In this document: in pieces, positions 12,195 through 23,700 of the stretch | How the letters are laid out: every line of letters begins with the position of its first letter | Numbering within the stretch: position 1 is the first letter of the stretch | From: Eublepharis macularius | Lineage: Eukaryota; Chordata; Lepidosauria; Squamata; Eublepharidae | Length of the DNA stretch: 64,000 nt | NCBI RefSeq assembly: GCF_028583425.1 | Contig: NC_072793.1 | Coordinates: 101,169,689 to 101,233,688 of the forward strand | Direction of reading: 5' to 3' | Position numbers and translations under genes: made by a program | The notes under the pieces: generated by a model | What the model was told of the DNA's origin: nothing | Database searches by the model: none | What the model saw: only the letters and a program-made list of their open reading frames with translations

Positions 12195-12404
12195 TAGGAT
12201 TACCAGATCCCCTTACCCTCCTAGTGGAAGGGAGTAGACTTAACACTCACCTTCCTGAAGTCTTGGCATGCGCATGCTCCTGGCATGGTGTGATGATGTC
12301 ACTTTCGAGAGTGACATCATTGCACAAGCTACAGGAGAGCCAATTCTTAAAGATCACTGCTTCCACCAGGGGATTTCGCCTCCACCATGTGACCAGCAAC
12401 CCTA
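12195..12404. mobile_element. Non-autonomous hAT-like transposon, 210 bp, 8-bp TSD
   Basis: Ends taggattaccagatcccc and accagcaaccctа-type (12195 and 12404) match the TIRs of the 11259-11870 element with a few changes. Flanked by ttttgctc at 12187-12194 and 12405-12412. Holds the same palindrome type at 12291-12322. A short relative of the 612-bp element. Confidence 0.88.
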
Positions 12405-12412
12405 TTTTGCTC

Positions 12413-13840
12413 CCAAGTAGATAGTACTTTGCAGGCTGCTTTTGGCCTGTTTAGCACTGCTTCCACAGTGATAGATGCATGGCTCTGGCCAGTCTGAAAG
12501 GACACAAAAGAACAGCGATCCACTTCTCAGAACCTTAACTCAGCTGGAAAGAAAACATCACTCCAAAGGGCCTCAACATAACTCTGGCGGTTTACCAATG
12601 GGAGGGATGTCTGCCAACTGGGGGAGAGATGGACTTCCAGGTTCTTCAAACTGAGGGGCAAGACTCTCCCCATTTAAGCTGCTTGGTTTGGAGAACAGTG
12701 TTATCACCAATGGTATAGTCTCAGATTCCTGAGTAACTTGTCTGGTGAAAATTCATCCCCAAGTTCAACAACTTGGCCATCCCTACACTAAATTATCAAT
12801 ACCGTAAATCACAGCACCTGTACCATTCCAAATGACAACACTATCCAATAATACTCATCTTTGCTTATGAGGCCCTATTCTTTAATCAATATGAGCTTTC
12901 TGCTTTCTCTCCCCCCCCCCAATTCTGGAATGAAACCTCTTTCAAAAGAGGTCCATATTAATGTTCCACATACATTTCCGACCTCCAGAATCCATGCTTG
13001 GTCTAGCATTGTCCTCTGTGCAACCTCTACAATGCTACCTCATTCCCAACCTTACTGCTAATAATCTGTGACTTTCTCTTCAGGCATATCAGAAGCATCC
13101 ATGGAATGCAAGCCCACACAGGGATGGCAGCCAGCCAGTGAGCTTCCCCTCCTCCAATAGGGATCCTACTCACTCGCTTCTGTGGGAGAGGAGGGGCATC
13201 GAACAAGGGTGAGGGCTATGTTTTGTTATTTTGTTAATAACCTGAGCTAAACTGGTATTGAGTCCCTTCTGAAAATCCAAAAGAAAAACAGGCTGAAAAT
13301 TCTAGTTAACCCAATGATGAGGCGAGAAGTCGACAGCTGTGTAAATGCAGACTTGGACACCCCCTCCTTTCTGATCTCTCTCAGCTGTCCCAGGCGGCAA
13401 CTGTCCTATCAAAGAGTCTCAGGGGGCTTATTTAAACTCCCTCTCCTTTATTCTTGACTGGGAGATTGAGTGTCAGGAAAACCTGGGGCTTTGTTTGGAA
13501 GAACAGCATGTTTTGTCAGGCAATACAACAGAAAAGAAGCCATCAAGTTTTTTTAAAATATAAAAGTATACACACACACACAAACACAAACATATATTAA
13601 CGCAAAAACATTAATAAAATGAATAAAAAATAAAAAGGCAAACAAGAAGGAAGAAAAAAACATTGGCAAATCTATACATGGATATCTAGCAAAGATTTTC
13701 AAATATCTACAAATAAGTCTATGCACAGTTGCCTTCGATATGCGATATATTCAGTTGTTGATAAGTTTATAAGGTCTTCAATCCAATGATTTACAGAAAA
13801 TGGGCTTTTATTTTTCCATTGCTGAAGTGTAAGCCTTTTA
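12413..13840. other. No gene recognised
   Basis: Unique-looking sequence with a CA-rich patch near 13570 and a poly-C run near 12915. Nothing coding. Confidence 0.5.
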
Positions 13841-13928
13841 CAGTGCAATCTTAAGCAGAGTTACTCCAATCTAAGTCCATTGAAATTAATGGGCTTAGAC
13901 TGGAGTAACTCTGTTTAGGATTGCACTG
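13841..13928. mobile_element. Palindromic MITE, 88 bp
   Basis: Nearly perfect inverted repeat CAGTGCAATC...GATTGCACTG, with internal AGAGTTACTCC/GGAGTAACTCT and TCTAAG/CTTAGA. Further copies lie at 3864-3948 and 20699-20789, with halves near 40925, 43347 and 53527. No clear target duplication. Confidence 0.75.
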
Positions 13929-14099
13929 TCAGCAACTGTAAGGGTACAGAGGGTCCATTTCTGTTTACTATCAGTTAGATTCCAAGAGACAGGTAAGTAG
14001 TTTAACAGTGTGTTAACATCCTCAAAAATAAATGAGTTTTCTAACACAAAATTGATATATGACTAATAAATTCCTCCCAAAAGAGCTGAATGAGTGTAG

Positions 14100-14315
14100 A
14101 GTGTAGCGTGTCCCCAGGCCGTGTGGTGCACCCCATGGCCTGCCATGGTGCGCACCCGCACCCCGCAACAGGCCCATTTCAGGCCAAATTGGGTCCATGG
14201 GGGGGCGATTCAGCCCTTTGGTGAGCACAGGATCACATGCCGGGCCGCCCTTTGACCCACATGATGATGTCACTTCCTGGAAGTGACATCATCATGCATG
14301 CCAGGAGCGCGCGCA
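14100..14315. mobile_element. Partial TAGGGTTGCCA-family element with 35-bp palindrome
   Basis: Interior phrases shared with 10.6 kb and 15.5 kb copies (CCCATTTCAGGCC, TTGGGTCCA), followed by a palindrome at 14261-14295 with perfect 17-base arms around one central base. Ends not found. Confidence 0.5.
14261..14295. repeat. 35-bp palindrome with CRE-like and ETS-like halves
   Basis: Arms of 17 bases (ATGATGATGTCACTTCC and its complement) around a single T. Contains TGATGTCA (CRE/ATF-like) and CTTCC/GGAAG (ETS-like). Related palindromes lie at 10911-10940, 11728-11758 and 12291-12322. Confidence 0.85.
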
Positions 14316-14851
14316 AGAGAAGAATCATCGAAAGGCAAAATTAAATTTCCAATACATCAAGTGAAAGAACAGCAACTTGATCAGATCTCTTTCTACTAAA
14401 TGCAATTAGATCAGCTACCAGTCATAGATTATCAGATCCTTGCCTTCCTTGTATAAATTCTTAAAATGTAATCTTCTCTACATGCACCAAGATTCTAATA
14501 ACCTTTTGAAGTCTGTTAGCAAGAATGGCAGTTACTATCTTAGTGTTCACATTCATCAAAGAAAGAGAAGCCATTGTTTCCTGAGTCCCACTTCTACACC
14601 GTGAAAAGAAATCCTATGAATCTGAATCCTTGGTCCTTGCTATTACCATAGCAGTTGTTACAGGTCCCAGTACAAGCTTGGCACTGGAAGTATGGGCCTT
14701 GCTCTGTAACACACAATAATGAATAAGAAGACTCTAAAATGGTGCAAACTAATATTGATGAAAAAATCTTGATGCATTTGGAGTCTTGGCTCTTTCTCAG
14801 GAAACCACTTACACCTCCCCCCTCATAAATTTTTAAATAATAGGGTGGATC

Positions 14852-15021
14852 CAACCATTCTCCAAGGAGATTTCCTCCAGCCTATGGAGCCTGCTTCCAA
14901 CTTAAGTGACACTTCCTCCAATGGAAGAGCCACTTAAGTTGTAAGAAGGCTCCTTTGGCTGCTGGAGGGCTTCAAACTTTGCTCAGTGGAGAGGTAGAAT
15001 AGGGGCAGGATCCACCCCCCA
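14852..15021. mobile_element. Hairpin MITE, ATCCACC ends
   Basis: GGTGGATCC near 14854 pairs with GGATCCACC near 15009. Inner arms GGAGCC..CAACTTAAGTG and CACTTAAGTTG..GGCTCC (about 14886-14953) form a hairpin. The phrase GGCTTCAAACTTTGCTCAG recurs at 48435. Confidence 0.55.
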
Positions 15022-15489
15022 AAAATGATTTTAAAAAAATCATTACAAATTTACCACTTAATGGATATAGCAGTATCTAATATAGATACAGTTGCCCTAC
15101 TAATAAGTGTTTATTAAATAGCAAGCAAAAGTCATTTCTGGCTCCTCGTTTACATTTTTTATTATACTTTATCTGCTCACTATTAAGGCTCAAGCATGAC
15201 ATATAACATACTTTAAATACATCATTTATTTGTATTTGTTTCTTTAGGAAATGTTTATGCTGGTCCTCTAAGGACCCTGTATATAAAAGTATGATTTTAT
15301 TACAGCTCTGAAACAGCTCTTAAAATGGGGCAATTTCTTTAAAAGAGAATTGCTTGGCTTACATTTTAAGATTTAGATAGCATTATTGTCGAAGGAGTCA
15401 GATAATTTTGCCTTATTTAGATCCAGTATGATATAGTCGATAGTGCTGGACTTGGAGCATGGAGTCTACATTAAAATTTCTACTCAGCC

Positions 15490-15814
15490 ACAAATCTCCC
15501 GGCCTGGAAGTGACATCATTGTGCAGGCCGCGCTGGGAACACTGCTGTGCTCTGCAGCGGCCCTATTCAGGCCCGATCTGGGCTGATTTGGCCCTGATTC
15601 GGGCCATTTCAGCCTAGATTGGGCTGCTGTGGAGCACTGGAGCATTGCTGATTATGCTGATTCAGCTGATTTGGCCCCAATTCAGCACGGATCAGGCCAC
15701 TGTGGAGCACGGGAGCACTGCTGCACTCTGCAGCAGCACAATTTAAGCCCAATCCAGGCAGTTGCAGCACACAGGTTCCCCCAGGGAGGACCCCAGTGGG
15801 AGACTGGCAACCCT
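15490..15814. mobile_element. Partial TAGGGTTGCCA-family element
   Basis: Right end GACTGGCAACCCTA matches the family TIR. The interior has repeated GGAGCACTG/GATTTGGCCC phrases and half of the palindrome (GGAAGTGACATCATTG near 15506). The left TIR was not found. Confidence 0.55.
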
Positions 15815-15929
15815 AATTTTAGGGGCCCAAAATATATGTAAGAAACAAAAACAAATGCTGGTGCCTATAAATACAAATCAAGCAGCTAGATACAAAAGAT
15901 CTAGATACAAAAGGGATCCCAGTCCTCTG

Positions 15930-18900
15930 GGGACGTGGGAGGTATGATGGTGGGAGCTGGTCTCAGTGGAGAAGGGCACAGAGATATGGAATGGCTCAGT
16001 GCCCTTCTAACCTGCGTCCCTTACTGAGAAACGCTGGTGATGGAGCTGGGAAAAAGAACCTTCTTTCGACACTGATGTTGTGCAATACCAGGTCCATAAA
16101 TAATAAGACCGCAGTGCTGCAAGATCTCTTTGCAGTGAGTGATGTGGACCTGGTATGCGGGACCGAAACCTGGGTGAGGGAGGGTGAAACAGTTGCCCTG
16201 GGAGAACTGACCCACCCACCCCCCAGGATATTTGGTCCTCCACCAGTCCCAAATAGAAGGTCGGAGGTGCCCGAGAGTCTCTCTCTTTCAGGCCGCTCCC
16301 CACCCCTGAGATCTCTGGCATTGAATGTGTAGGCCTGGTGTGGGGTGATGAGGAGAGTTTGGCTATCTCTCTGCCTAGCGCACCAGCAGATAACCTGTCG
16401 CGCCTGCTAGAGGTGATAGCGGGGTGGGCCTTGAAGTACTCCAGACTGATGGTGCTGGGGGACTTCAACATCCATGTCGATGATGCCTCCTCTGTGCAGG
16501 CTGCGGACCTGGTGTCTTCCATGGCAGCACTGGGACTCTCTCAATTTGTGTCGACCCCCTACACATCAAGCAGGCCACACGCTAGATTTGATCTTCGGGA
16601 TGGGGTTAAACGTAGATCTGGAAGTGGTAGAACTGGTGCCATAGTCAGACCACTCGGTACTGATGCTTTGTGGGATTGAATGCTCCACAGTGGTTCATTA
16701 AATGAGCTGGTGGAGGACTGGCAGTGCTGGATCTCCGAAGCCACGATGAAATCGCTCCCCGTCACCCTCTTTGCCCCTGTGCAAGACGGGCTCCCTGGTA
16801 TACAGAGGAGCTCCAACAGAAGAAGCGGGAGCTAAGACGGCTTGAGCGAGTGTGGCGACGATCTCGGGACGAAGAGGCAAGATCATCTTATAGGATGTTT
16901 ATGAAAGCCTATGAGGTGGCAGTGAAGGCTGTGAAGAAAGAGTTTTATGCAGCCTCCATCGCATCAGCTAGCTCACACCCGGTAAAATTGTTTAATGTGG
17001 TTCAGTCATTGGTCACCTTGCCAGAGGGAGGCCGTCAAATTCTGAATTCGTATATTAGCTTTTGGGAGCTTTTTTGCTGATAAAATCTTGTCTCTGCCGC
17101 AACTTGCCAGCCACAGTTGATTCAGTGAATGAGCTAGAGACCCCTTGGCCGTCTTCGGGGCCAATATTTGATCATTTCATCCCACTGTCTGGGGAGGAAA
17201 TTGACAGGACCCTGTGATCAGTTAGGCCCACCAACTGTCCCTTGGACCCATGCCCTTCATGGCTGGTAAAGGCCAGTGCCGAGGGGCTGCGGTTCTCGCT
17301 GGAGGCCATTGTTAACCTATCCTTAGGCTCCGAGGTTTTTCCTGGGTCATTAAAGGAAGCTGTGGTGAGGCCTCTTATAAAGAAACCATCGCTGGACCCC
17401 ACTGACCTGGTCGATTACTGTCCGGTTTTGAACCTCCCGTTTCTGGGAAAGGTGATTGAGCAGGCGGTAGTGGAACAGCTGCAGGGCTTCCTGAAGGATG
17501 TCTCAGCCCTAGACCCCTTCCAGTCCGGGTTCCGCCCAGGACATGGGACGGAGACGTTGCTGGTTGCCCTCACAGATGATCTTTGTAGACATCTGGATCG
17601 AGGTGGCTCGGCGCTGCTGATATTATTGGATCTGTCGGCAGCATTCGATACAGTCAATTATGATCTTCTGACTCACCACCTTGCCAGTGTGGGAATATGA
17701 GGGACTGCCTTGCAGTGGCTTGTCTCTTTTCTCCTTGGTCAGGGACAGAGGATGGTGCTTGGGGAGAAATTGTCATCCCGCCACCCTTTGGTGTGCAGGA
17801 TCCCACAGGGAGCAGTACTCTCCCCATTATTGTTTAACATCTATATGCGCCCCCTTGCCCAGTTGGTGCGAAGTTTCGGACTTGGGTGTCATCAATATGC
17901 AGATGACACCCAGTTGTATCTGATGATGGACAGCCGGCCTGGCTCAGTCCCAGATGTCCTGGAACATGCTTTTGCAGCCGTGACTGGTTGGTTGAAGCAG
18001 AGTCGGCTGAAACTGAACCCGATGAAGACGGAGGTCCTGTACTCGAGCCACGGGGGATTAGGTTCGGGAATCCAGCTCCCGGCCCACGATGGGGCACCAT
18101 TAGTGCCAGTTCCGAGGGTTAAGAGCCTGGGGGTGATCTTGGATGCCTCCCTGAAAATGGAGGCACAGGTCACAGCGGTTGTCAGGTCCTCTTTTTTCCA
18201 TCTGCGGCAGACCAGGCAACTTGTCCCTTACCTGTCAACACATGACTTAACTACAGTGATCCAAGCAACGGTCATCTCTAGGCTAGATTACTGTAACTCG
18301 CTCTACGCGGGGCTGCCCTTGAGCCTGACCCGGAGATTACAGCTGGTACAAAATGCAGCGGTGCGTGTTATTACAAGAGTGCCAAATAAGGCGCATATAG
18401 CACTGTTCTTACGTGAGCTGCATTGGTTGCCAGTGGAGTACTGGATCAGATTCAAGGTTCTGATGTTGACCTATAAGGCCTTGTGCGGACTGGTACCAGC
18501 ATATCTACAGGACCGTCTCTCCCCATATATTCCCCAGAGGACACTCCGATCAGAGGACAAACAGCTGTTGGTGGCCCCTGGCCCCAAGGAGGCCTGCCTA
18601 GCCTCAACTAAAGCCAGGGCCTTTTCGGTCCTGGCTTCCACCTGGTGGAACGCTCTGTCTGCTGAAATCAGGGCCCGGCAGGACCTACTATCTTTTCGCC
18701 GGGCTTGCAAGACAGAGTTGTTCCGCCAGGCATATGGCTGAGGCTGGGCCTCCACCGCCCTGGAAAAAAAGGGGTGTATAAAACCCTCCCTGTGAAGGCT
18801 GTCCACCATCCTGTTTTAAATGTGTTGTTTTTAAGGAACGTGAATTTTTAATTGTATTTTTAATATGTTGTTATACGCCCTGAGTCCGCTCGCGGGGAGG

Positions 18901-18944
18901 GTGCAATACAAATTTGAAATAAATAAATAAAAATAAATAAATAA
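15930..18944 (+). mobile_element. L2-clade LINE, nearly full length
   Basis: Carries in order an APE-type endonuclease (LCNTRSINNKTAVLQDL near 16078; LGDFNIHVDDASS near 16460), a linker, reverse transcriptase and a C-terminal region (RLDYCNSLYAGLP; LHWLPVEYWIRFKVL). The 3' UTR ends CGCCCTGAG...GCGGGGAGGG followed by an AAATAAAT tail (18920-18944), as in L2-like elements and unlike CR1. The 5' end is placed roughly; no target duplication was found. The endonuclease part is spread over three frames. Confidence 0.85.
17242..18741 (+). pseudogene. L2-clade LINE reverse transcriptase, one stop in frame
   Basis: The same frame is used for 17242-17697 and 17701-18741, broken by a single TGA at 17698 that looks like a decayed CGA (VGI-R-GTALQW expected). 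Catalytic motifs are present: LLILLDLSAAFDTV (motif A), IPQGAVLSPLLFN (motif B), QYADDTQLYL (motif C). The intact motifs and few breaks suggest a moderately young copy. Confidence 0.85.
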
Positions 18945-19206
18945 AGAGAACAAAAGAAGCTAAAGGAAATTAGCCTGTGCTCCAATTTTTCAAAACAGAC
19001 AAGACCTTTCTGCAATCAGGCAACAATACAGGCAGGAGAGAAGCAGATGAACAAAATCAAGTCGAAAATTATTGCAATGTAGAAACTGAGTTGGTGGCAA
19101 CAAATTTTCAGTTGAGTGTGTTAAGCCCTTTGGATTCTTTGCACACTCAGAATGCCAGGTCCTGCCTGGCAACTGGCAGGAGGTGGGAGTGGGAATTAAC
19201 CAGGGT

Positions 19207-19800
19207 TAGGGTTGCCAGCTCCAGATTGGGAAATTCCTGGAGATTTGGGGGGGTGGGGTGGTAAAGCCTGAAGAGGGCAGAGTTTGGAAAGTGGAGGGAC
19301 ATCAACAGTGTGTAATGTCACAGAGTCCACCCTCCAAAGCAGCCATTTTCTCCAGGGGAACTGATCTCTATGGCCTGGAGATCAGTTGCAATTCTGAGAG
19401 ATGCCCTCCCACTGGGATGGGGAGGGACCTGGGATGGGGAGGGACATGCAAGGAGTGTGGTGCTCCTTGCACATGCGTGCCCCAGTGCCTGTGCAATAAT
19501 GTCACTCCCGGAAGTGAGGTTTTCACGCTGGCTGCATGAGCAGTCATGTGCTCCATGCGAGACTTATTCTGCCCATCTGAGGCCCAAATCAGCCTGAAAG
19601 AAAATACAGGAGCGCTCCCACAGCTGGCGTGATGATGTTACTTCCAGGAGTGACAACGTCAAATTCCTGGGGTGCTTGCTGATGGCAGGCAACCTCTGGG
19701 AGCTTGCCACCTCCCACCAATCACTGGCAGGTCGGCAAGCAAGGAGGCAAACCCCCGGGAGTTTGCCTGCCACTGGCAGGCAACTGGGAACCCTAACGTG
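19207..19800. mobile_element. GTTGCCAGCTCCAG repeat joined to hAT-like family sequence
   Basis: Begins AGGGTTGCCAGCTCCAG and contains CCAAAGCAGCCATTTTCTCC, a phrase shared with 2938-3260. It continues into palindrome-bearing sequence (near 19497 and 19627) and ends GGGAACCCTAAC. Probably one or two nested members of the family. No clean target duplication. Confidence 0.5.
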
Positions 19801-19837
19801 GAGGCTGGGAACCCTAACTGGGTGAGGTATTATCCTT

Positions 19838-20033
19838 ATCTCTGCATTATGATGTCACTTTTGGTGTGTTCCAGATGCAACATTATTATTGTGCTGGTGC
19901 CAGTTCTTTATCACTTGGCCAAAAACATGGCGTTTTAATGCTATGTTTTAATGCTTTGTTTTTGGCCAAGTGATAATCATGACACACACACCCCCGATTC
20001 TGGGTTGCACCAGGTGTGACATCATCATATAGA
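19838..20033. repeat. Large inverted repeat (foldback)
   Basis: Inner arms ttatcacttggccaaaaaca at 19908-19927 and its perfect complement at 19957-19976. Outer arms (19838-19880 and about 19995-20033) are also inverted copies, with ATGATGTCAC on each side. Probably a mobile foldback. A target duplication was not found. Confidence 0.7.
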
Positions 20034-20180
20034 TATGAAGCTTGCGCCCCTCCCCCATTTTGCCCGCCCACCCCCTTCCACTGATCAGCTGATTGGCAGT
20101 CAGAGGCATAAATTGCCAGGAGTCTGTGCACCTAGCAAGCCTATTTCACACTGCCAATGACTGTGGAAGAAGCTGAATCA

Positions 20181-20181
20181 T

Positions 20182-20228
<47 letters not shown>

Positions 20229-20275
20229 TCAAAACATTTATACCTCATCTTTCCACATAGTTCAAGGCAGCTGAA
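20181..20275. repeat. (TTTA)n microsatellite at an antisense retroelement tail
   Basis: Twelve TTTA units (20181-20229) are followed by ACATTTATACCTCATC...TTCAAGGCAGC, the antisense 3' end of a SINE or LINE, so the microsatellite is probably an expanded tail. Confidence 0.75.
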
Positions 20276-20698
20276 AGAAATCTGAGCAAGCACGCATTCA
20301 TCTAAAATTGCAGGAGTTCTACAATGGGGCAAGAATGGGTAAGCCACCTAGCCATCTTACCTGCTGAGTATGAACTTGCAAGACAAATTGACATCACTAG
20401 AAAAGATAGCTCTAGAAATTACCAGAAACTGTATGTGCTGATGTTGTACACATTCCCCTTTGTCCCTGCCCAGAGACCTCACAGCAATCCTAGTGTTATT
20501 ATTAAACAGACATAGCAAAGTGGGCATTTTTCAGAAATATATAATATAGAACAGTAATTTCATACCTAAAATAAATATTTGAGACTATATGTATGGGATT
20601 GTGTAATAGGATGAGGGATTGTGGCATTGGTGTGTGTAGTGGAGGGACCAGTTTTATAAGTTTGTACTAGACCCCAAAAAATAAAATTTGGCCGCTGA

Positions 20699-20789
20699 CA
20701 GTGCCATCCTAAAAAACAGAATTACACCCGTCTAAGCCTATTGAGGTCAACAGGCTTAGAAGGGTGCAATTCCGTTTAGGATAGCACTG
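20699..20789. mobile_element. Palindromic MITE, diverged copy
   Basis: CAGTGCCATCCTAAA...GTCTAAGCC, then GGCTTAGA...TTTAGGATAGCACTG. Same family as 13841-13928. Confidence 0.65.
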
Positions 20790-23700
20790 GAATATATTAA
20801 ATAATTTCTGTCTTGTTCAATATTGGGGAGATTATGACAGAAATTATTGTTCCAGAATAGACAGTTTGAACATAATCGTTCGCTCTAGCTGGCTTTACTG
20901 TTTTGACCACAGTACAGTCATTTTGTAAAATATGACATCTGCTACTTGCCAAGAGTTAAGCTTTCAGACTGAGAAGAGTTTTACTCCAGAATGTTTAGAA
21001 GAACAATTCACACCCTTTGTTATACTATTCTGTAAACTGTTCAGTTACACTGTTCAGTCTGCCCAACAGGATGCAGTGGGAAACTTATAAATCTCATCCG
21101 CCTTCTCCCTATTTCCTGTCTGGGACTAACTCTGTACATTAAATTGCTTCATCACATTTGAAGTGAAGATCAAAATGTTCTTGATGTCTCAAAACCATCT
21201 GATTTATGAGGCTACTATATATATATCTTAAGCAGAGTTGCTCTGTACATACAAGTGTGGATTTTCCTTGAAAAATAGAATGTTATACAATAAATGCTGG
21301 AACATTAGATATGGCGGGAAACAGGTACTTGTACTCTCTTTCAGAGAGAAACAAAGGCTATCTGCAACTGTATAACTTTTTAGAAACTCTTCTAATTTCT
21401 GAGCATTTTGATTTTTACTTCCAATGGATACTAGCTCAAACTCCAAAAACTCAGTACTTTTGACTGATACTCGTTTTTTAATTTTTATATGCCCAAATGT
21501 ATGTTCTCTCCCATTTTTGTTTTTTTAAGCATAGTAATTTTGCCTTCGGTTATTCTTAAATTTGTGCAGCTATTAAACTGCTTTCTGCTTGGAACAGAGG
21601 TTGGAATGCTTCTGTATTAAATCAGTACATATGCTTTACGTAATCTAGCCTTGTTTGTGTTAACCAGATTTCTTTACCTTCGTTTATGTACATCTGTGGT
21701 ATTGTGATGGCAGCTATTTTAGTTAAGCATCACTATAAAAGTCCATTAGTTTGCAGTCCAATCCTATCCATTTTTTACTATATTCCACATTTTCCCAACT
21801 GTTGGCTCAACTAAATCAGCCTTTAGTTTTTCGACAGACAGTAAATCATAGTGAGTAAAGTTCATGACATGAGGTGAGGAAGCTCCATGGTCAAGAAGGT
21901 GGTAGTTCTTGTTAATAGTGCATGAGTAAGTGGAGCTGTTCTACATCGTCATCACTAATCTGATGAAGGGACTCTCAAAAGTTCATACTCCGGAAATCTA
22001 GTTGGTCTATAAGGTGCTATTAGACTCAAGTCTCGCTTGTCTGCTACAGACCAACATGGCTGCCCACCTGAAACCATCACTAATCTAGTTGGCAAGAGGT
22101 GCTGAGGTCCTCTCTAAAGGTGCTAGGAACAATGCTTTCCCTTACAGCATATCCATAGGAGGGAAGGTGGTGTTTCTGGGTGAACACAATGAGCCATGTG
22201 CTCTATGAGTTGATTTGCTGCCTGTCTACATAACAGTTGAAGGCCAGAGCACAGAGATGTCTGCTTGACTCTGTGGGCCCAAGTAGGGATCTCCTGTGTC
22301 ACATCATACCTGTACTTTTACAGAAAGCTCCTCCGGAACATCAGGCTAGGTGTTAAAGCCTCAAACTAGGAATAAGATACGTAGCCTCTTAGAAGCCCAC
22401 CCACGTTGCCCCTATGAAGTTTTTAAATGTGTACAGATAATCAAGGTCTTTATCAGTAACTTCAAAAACAAAATTACACATTCTTGAACACAAAGTCAAT
22501 AAAAACATAAAATCTGTCAAACGTTTAATATAAAAGATGGCCTGTTCAAATAAAATTTGTTTAGTCGTTTCTACGAATTTCAATGTGAAATTTATTTTTA
22601 CCCTTACAGTTTCCCAGAAGTTCTCAAATGTGTTCCATATTTCTAATTCTTCCATAGGGATTAGTTTTCTATCTTTATATCAAATATAAAAGCCAACTAA
22701 TAAATTGTTTTCCATCCTCTAATAGCCGGCAAGCTAATTGGTAGCAGTGATGTCAGTTTCCAAAACTGTGCAATAAGTAATTTAGCTGCCAAAATATTTC
22801 ATTATACAGTTTGTGTCCTAGCCAAAGATGATCTTAAATAAATAAATAAATCCTGGTAACATTAGCATTCTTCTTGTACCTTTTACTTAAAGCAGAGGTT
22901 TCCACTCCACCAAGCATCTGCAATTATTATTGTCCAACAAGGAGTCTGCAAATCAGGACTGACATATTGGCAGAGCAAGAACACCAGAAATTGTGGAGGA
23001 AAGGGAGCATATTGCAGATAGTTAACTCCAATTGAAATGTTTCCAGGCTAATTCCCCTACCTGCACTTCCAATAACATTAATAGAGAAAATAAATAATAA
23101 AAGATAATGCTTTGATTGGCAGCAGCACAGCAGCTATTGTCCATATCAGTTTACCACACACAGATATGCCTCAACCATAGTCCCTCACATGGTCTGCACC
23201 ATGATGCTTTGAGGAGAAAAATTTCTTCCCTTCATTTTTCCAGAGCAGGTGATCAATATAACTCTGTACATGTGACTGAGACACAACCTCATTAAGCATT
23301 TAATCCCATTTATGCCCTGATCCTTTGCTGGTGACCACAGTGACTGGGCTGAGACCTGACTTAGTCTGGACATTTCTGAGGTGAAGTCCATGATGTAATG
23401 GCATTGAGTATTGATTTGGTATCTGCCCTGTTGAGCCTAGAATCCTGGGGCAGGTTTTTTTTTGGGGGGGGGGGAGTGCCAGAGTAACTTGCTATGAAAA
23501 ACAAAGGGCTCTCAGTAAACTACACAAGGCTGACTTTTGTTTACTTCTGTCATAAAGCAGTAGAGATGAATTTTTTTAGGAGAAATGCAGCTCTGTGGTT
23601 ACAGAAGGAGGACACTGGAGAGTCCCACTCCCCCGCCCCTGATAGCCCTCAGAAAGAAGGAACATGAGAAAACTGTGGTGGGAATGCCATTGAGTTTTGA

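Noticed and set aside
21960-22010. Functional hammerhead at the 22-kb copy
   Set aside because: CTGATGA is kept but helix II and GAAA are decayed; only family membership is claimed.
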